From Amphiduros pacificus (lineage: Eukaryota; Annelida; Polychaeta; Phyllodocida; Hesionidae), in assembly GCA_949316495.1 (NCBI GenBank), contig OX439004.1, positions 40,430,561 to 40,494,560 on the forward strand: a stretch of DNA of 64,000 nt, read 5' to 3'. Positions within the stretch are counted from its first letter, which is position 1. Every line of letters starts with the position of its first letter. The notes under the pieces were generated by a model, which was not told the origin of the DNA, made no database searches, and saw only the letters and a program-made list of their open reading frames with translations. Both the position numbers and the translations under genes were made by a program. Below, one piece after another: positions 61,673-64,000 of the stretch.

Positions 61673-61980
61673 ACACGGGCCGTGGCACAGTTGGTTAGAG
61701 CGCCAGCTTATTAGCACCAGTTCCTCTGTGGTGATCCAAAGGTCGTGGGTTCGATCCCCGGCCATACCGAGATTGAATTCATGATACAATTTCAAACATG
61801 AGTTGAGGCCCGTGCCAAAGGGTTAACCCGTTGTCCTTGTAAATTTGTGACTGGGTGGGTTGTCATGTCAAGGACCTGCGACATGACAATTCAGTGAGGC
61901 AGCACTACATCTGCTACAAGTAGGTCTCATCGCGAAATGACTGAAATAATGTTGAAAGTGATGTAAAACCCCAAACAAAC
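61673..61980 (+). mobile_element. tRNA-derived SINE (family A), full length
   Basis: The head carries an A box (GTGGCACAGTTGGTTAGAGC) and a B box (GGGTTCGATCCCC, 61747-61759), then the family-A body (GGCAGCACTACATCTGCTAC, GTCTCATCGCGAAATGACTG) and a CCCCAAACAAACCC tail. It splits the 31/52-bp array. Compared with 33540-33800 it adds the missing tRNA head and shows moderate divergence in the body. Confidence 0.9.
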
Positions 61981-63060
61981 CCTCTTAGTCACCTTGTATA
62001 AATCATTATCTCCTCTTATTCACCTTGTATAGATAATAACCTCCTTGTATAAATCATTATCTCCTTTTATTCACCTTGTATAGATAATAACCCCCTTGTA
62101 CAAATCATTATCTCCTCTTATTCACCTTTTATAGATAATAACCCCCTTGTATAAATCATTATCTCCTCTTATTCACCTTGTATAGATAATAATCCCCTTG
62201 TATAAATCATTATCTCCTCTTATTCACCTTGTATAGATAGTGATCCCCTTGTATAAATCATTATCTCCTCTTAGTCACCTTGTATAGATAATAATCCCCT
62301 TGTATAAATCATTATCTCCTCTTATTCACCTTGTATAGATAATAATCCCCTTGTATAACTCATTATCTCCTCTTATTCACCTTGTATAGATAATAATCCC
62401 CTTGTATAAATCATTATCTCTTCTTATTCACCTTGTATAGATAATAATCCCCTTGTATAAATCATTATCTCCTCTTATTCACCTTGTATAGATAGTAACC
62501 CCCTTGTATAAATCATTATCTCCTCTTATTCACCTTGTATAGATAATAACCCCCTTGTATAAATCATTATCTCCTCTTATTCACCTTTTATAGATAATAA
62601 TCCCCTTGTATAAATCATTATCTCCTCTTATTCACCTTGTATAGATAATAACCCCCTTGTATAAATCATTATATCCTCTTATTCACCTTGTATAGATAGT
62701 AATCCCCTTGTATAAATCGTTATTTCCTGTTATTCACCTTGTATAGGTAATAATCCCCTTGTATAAATCATTATCTCCTCTTATTCACCTTGTATAGATA
62801 GTAATTCCCTTGTATAAATCATAATCTCCTCTTATTCACCTTGTATAGATAGTAATCCCCTTGTATAAATCATTATCTCCTCTTATTCACCTTGTATAGA
62901 TAATAATCCCCTTGTATAAATCGTTATCTCCTCTTATTCTCCTTGTATAGATAATAACCCTCTTGTATAAATCATTATCTCCTCTTATTCATCTTGTATA
63001 GATAATAATCCCCTTGTATAAATCGTTATTTCCTCTTATTCACCTTGTATAGATAATTAT
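61981..63060. repeat. 52-bp minisatellite, right arm, about 20 copies
   Basis: Unit CTTGTATAAATCATTATCTC, CTCTTATTCACCTTGTATAG, ATAATAATCCCC. It contains the 31-bp monomer plus a 21-bp TAGATAATAAYCCCC segment. Only this side of the SINE has the longer unit. Confidence 0.93.
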
Positions 63061-64000
63061 CACTTCGTATTTATCTCAGCCTTTGATTTAGTTTCTTATC
63101 TGAAATTAAAACTCCAACGTTGATGATGTAAAAACACATCTATAAACTGAATTCCTGTTGCATCTGCAGTGCATATAAATTAGAGCGTGTTTAAATGTTA
63201 ACATGAAATGTTGATAATGTTTGATGTTCAGATAGTCCCTTTTTGCATGATATAAAATTTACCTGTTTTATGCTATCTTCAGACCTCCTATTTTGTACGA
63301 CAATTCGCATTTTTGTGTAATATTTCTAGTTCAAGTATAGATGTGCTGATTTATATAATATTAATCATTAATCTTCATATTGAGGTGCTGCATTGTGAGA
63401 TTTTTCAAGCTGCCATCTATTTAATTGGAAAATTTGAGACGGTATACGATGTTACCGTGATCAATAATAGATGTAAGGAGAGATGATGAAATGACAGATT
63501 TGTACTTCAAATCTCCCGTGACACACTTATGTTCCTCAAACGTTAATCAAATCATCTACTCTCATAGTTCACCATTAACTCTTCGAAGCCAATGTAATCT
63601 TCTTCCACTATTAAGACCTACTCATAGCTGATTTTATTCAATGAGAAATTATACATCTTTAATGAGAATTACAAATGATTTTTAAAAAAAATTTAAAAAT
63701 ATATTACACTTGTTAATTTTTCACCAATTTTAGCATTTCGGTGAGTTTTATAAAAGTGTATCGCCGATCTTGTATTTGGTTAAATCGGCAGATCGTGGAT
63801 GCCCTGTGCTAGCAGGACACATGCAAATTGTCAATCACCGGTATGTAATTGGTTGCTCTACTGTGCTCTTAGATCCACAGAACCACTTTGATCATCTTTA
63901 TATAAAGCCATACAATTTGGGATTAAGTCACTAACATCATTTGCAGCTTGAAAAGAGTAGAATTCTGTGGTATGGAGCTGGCCACAAACTTTCCTGCCAC
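63061..64000. other. Right end: nothing recognised
   Basis: AT-rich sequence without repeats I can pair or an exon I can support. Confidence 0.4.

Noticed and set aside
61673-61980. Possible tRNA gene
   Set aside because: A and B boxes are present but the sequence continues into a SINE body shared with 33540-33800; no complete cloverleaf.

Overview
The window looks like nuclear DNA of a marine invertebrate, most likely a lophotrochozoan such as a mollusc. The basis is indirect: AT-rich sequence, genes split by long GT/AG introns, many minisatellites, and tRNA-derived SINEs whose 3' body and AAACAAAC-type tail resemble families I associate with molluscs and relatives. The species cannot be fixed from the sequence alone.

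Three protein-coding genes can be assembled exon by exon, with all splice phases consistent. (1) On the minus strand (1.3-20.9 kb), an IVNS1ABP-type BTB-BACK-Kelch protein of 664 aa in ten coding exons plus a 5' non-coding exon. (2) On the plus strand (21.05-26.55 kb), a 626-aa docking protein with a PH domain, an IRS/DOK-type PTB domain and a tyrosine- and proline-containing tail, in seven exons. Genes 1 and 2 are head to head and share a short promoter carrying a perfect CRE, an NRF1-like site and AGGTCA-type half-sites. (3) On the minus strand (43.6-55.5 kb, continuing beyond the last exon I can see), the C-terminal 287 aa of a synaptotagmin 12/17-like tandem-C2 protein that lacks most calcium-binding aspartates.

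Layout: 0-21 kb, IVNS1ABP-like gene, with a palindromic DNA-transposon cluster at 13.2-15.2 kb in one intron. 21-28 kb, DOK-like gene, whose last codons have expanded into a ~24-copy 58/59-bp minisatellite. 28-43 kb, gene-poor, with several interspersed repeat families, a SINE inserted in one of them, and a decayed tandem duplicate of the 3' half of the synaptotagmin gene (31.8-38.6 kb) in which a single-copy motif has grown into a ~32-bp minisatellite. 40.5-41.1 kb, a 30-bp array with an AP-1 site in most units. 43.6-55.5 kb, the synaptotagmin exons, separated by a 4.9-kb array of about 96 copies of a 51-bp unit. 55.5-64 kb, no exon recognised; a 40-bp array, an interspersed repeat and a 31/52-bp array split by a full-length SINE.

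The most notable structures are the duplication with minisatellite birth in one copy, the coding-derived minisatellite that carries a stop codon in every unit, a TA-flanked mariner-type MITE whose empty site survives as a paralogous copy across the shared promoter, and the foldback cluster. I see no clear new gene system; the novelty is in repeat biology.
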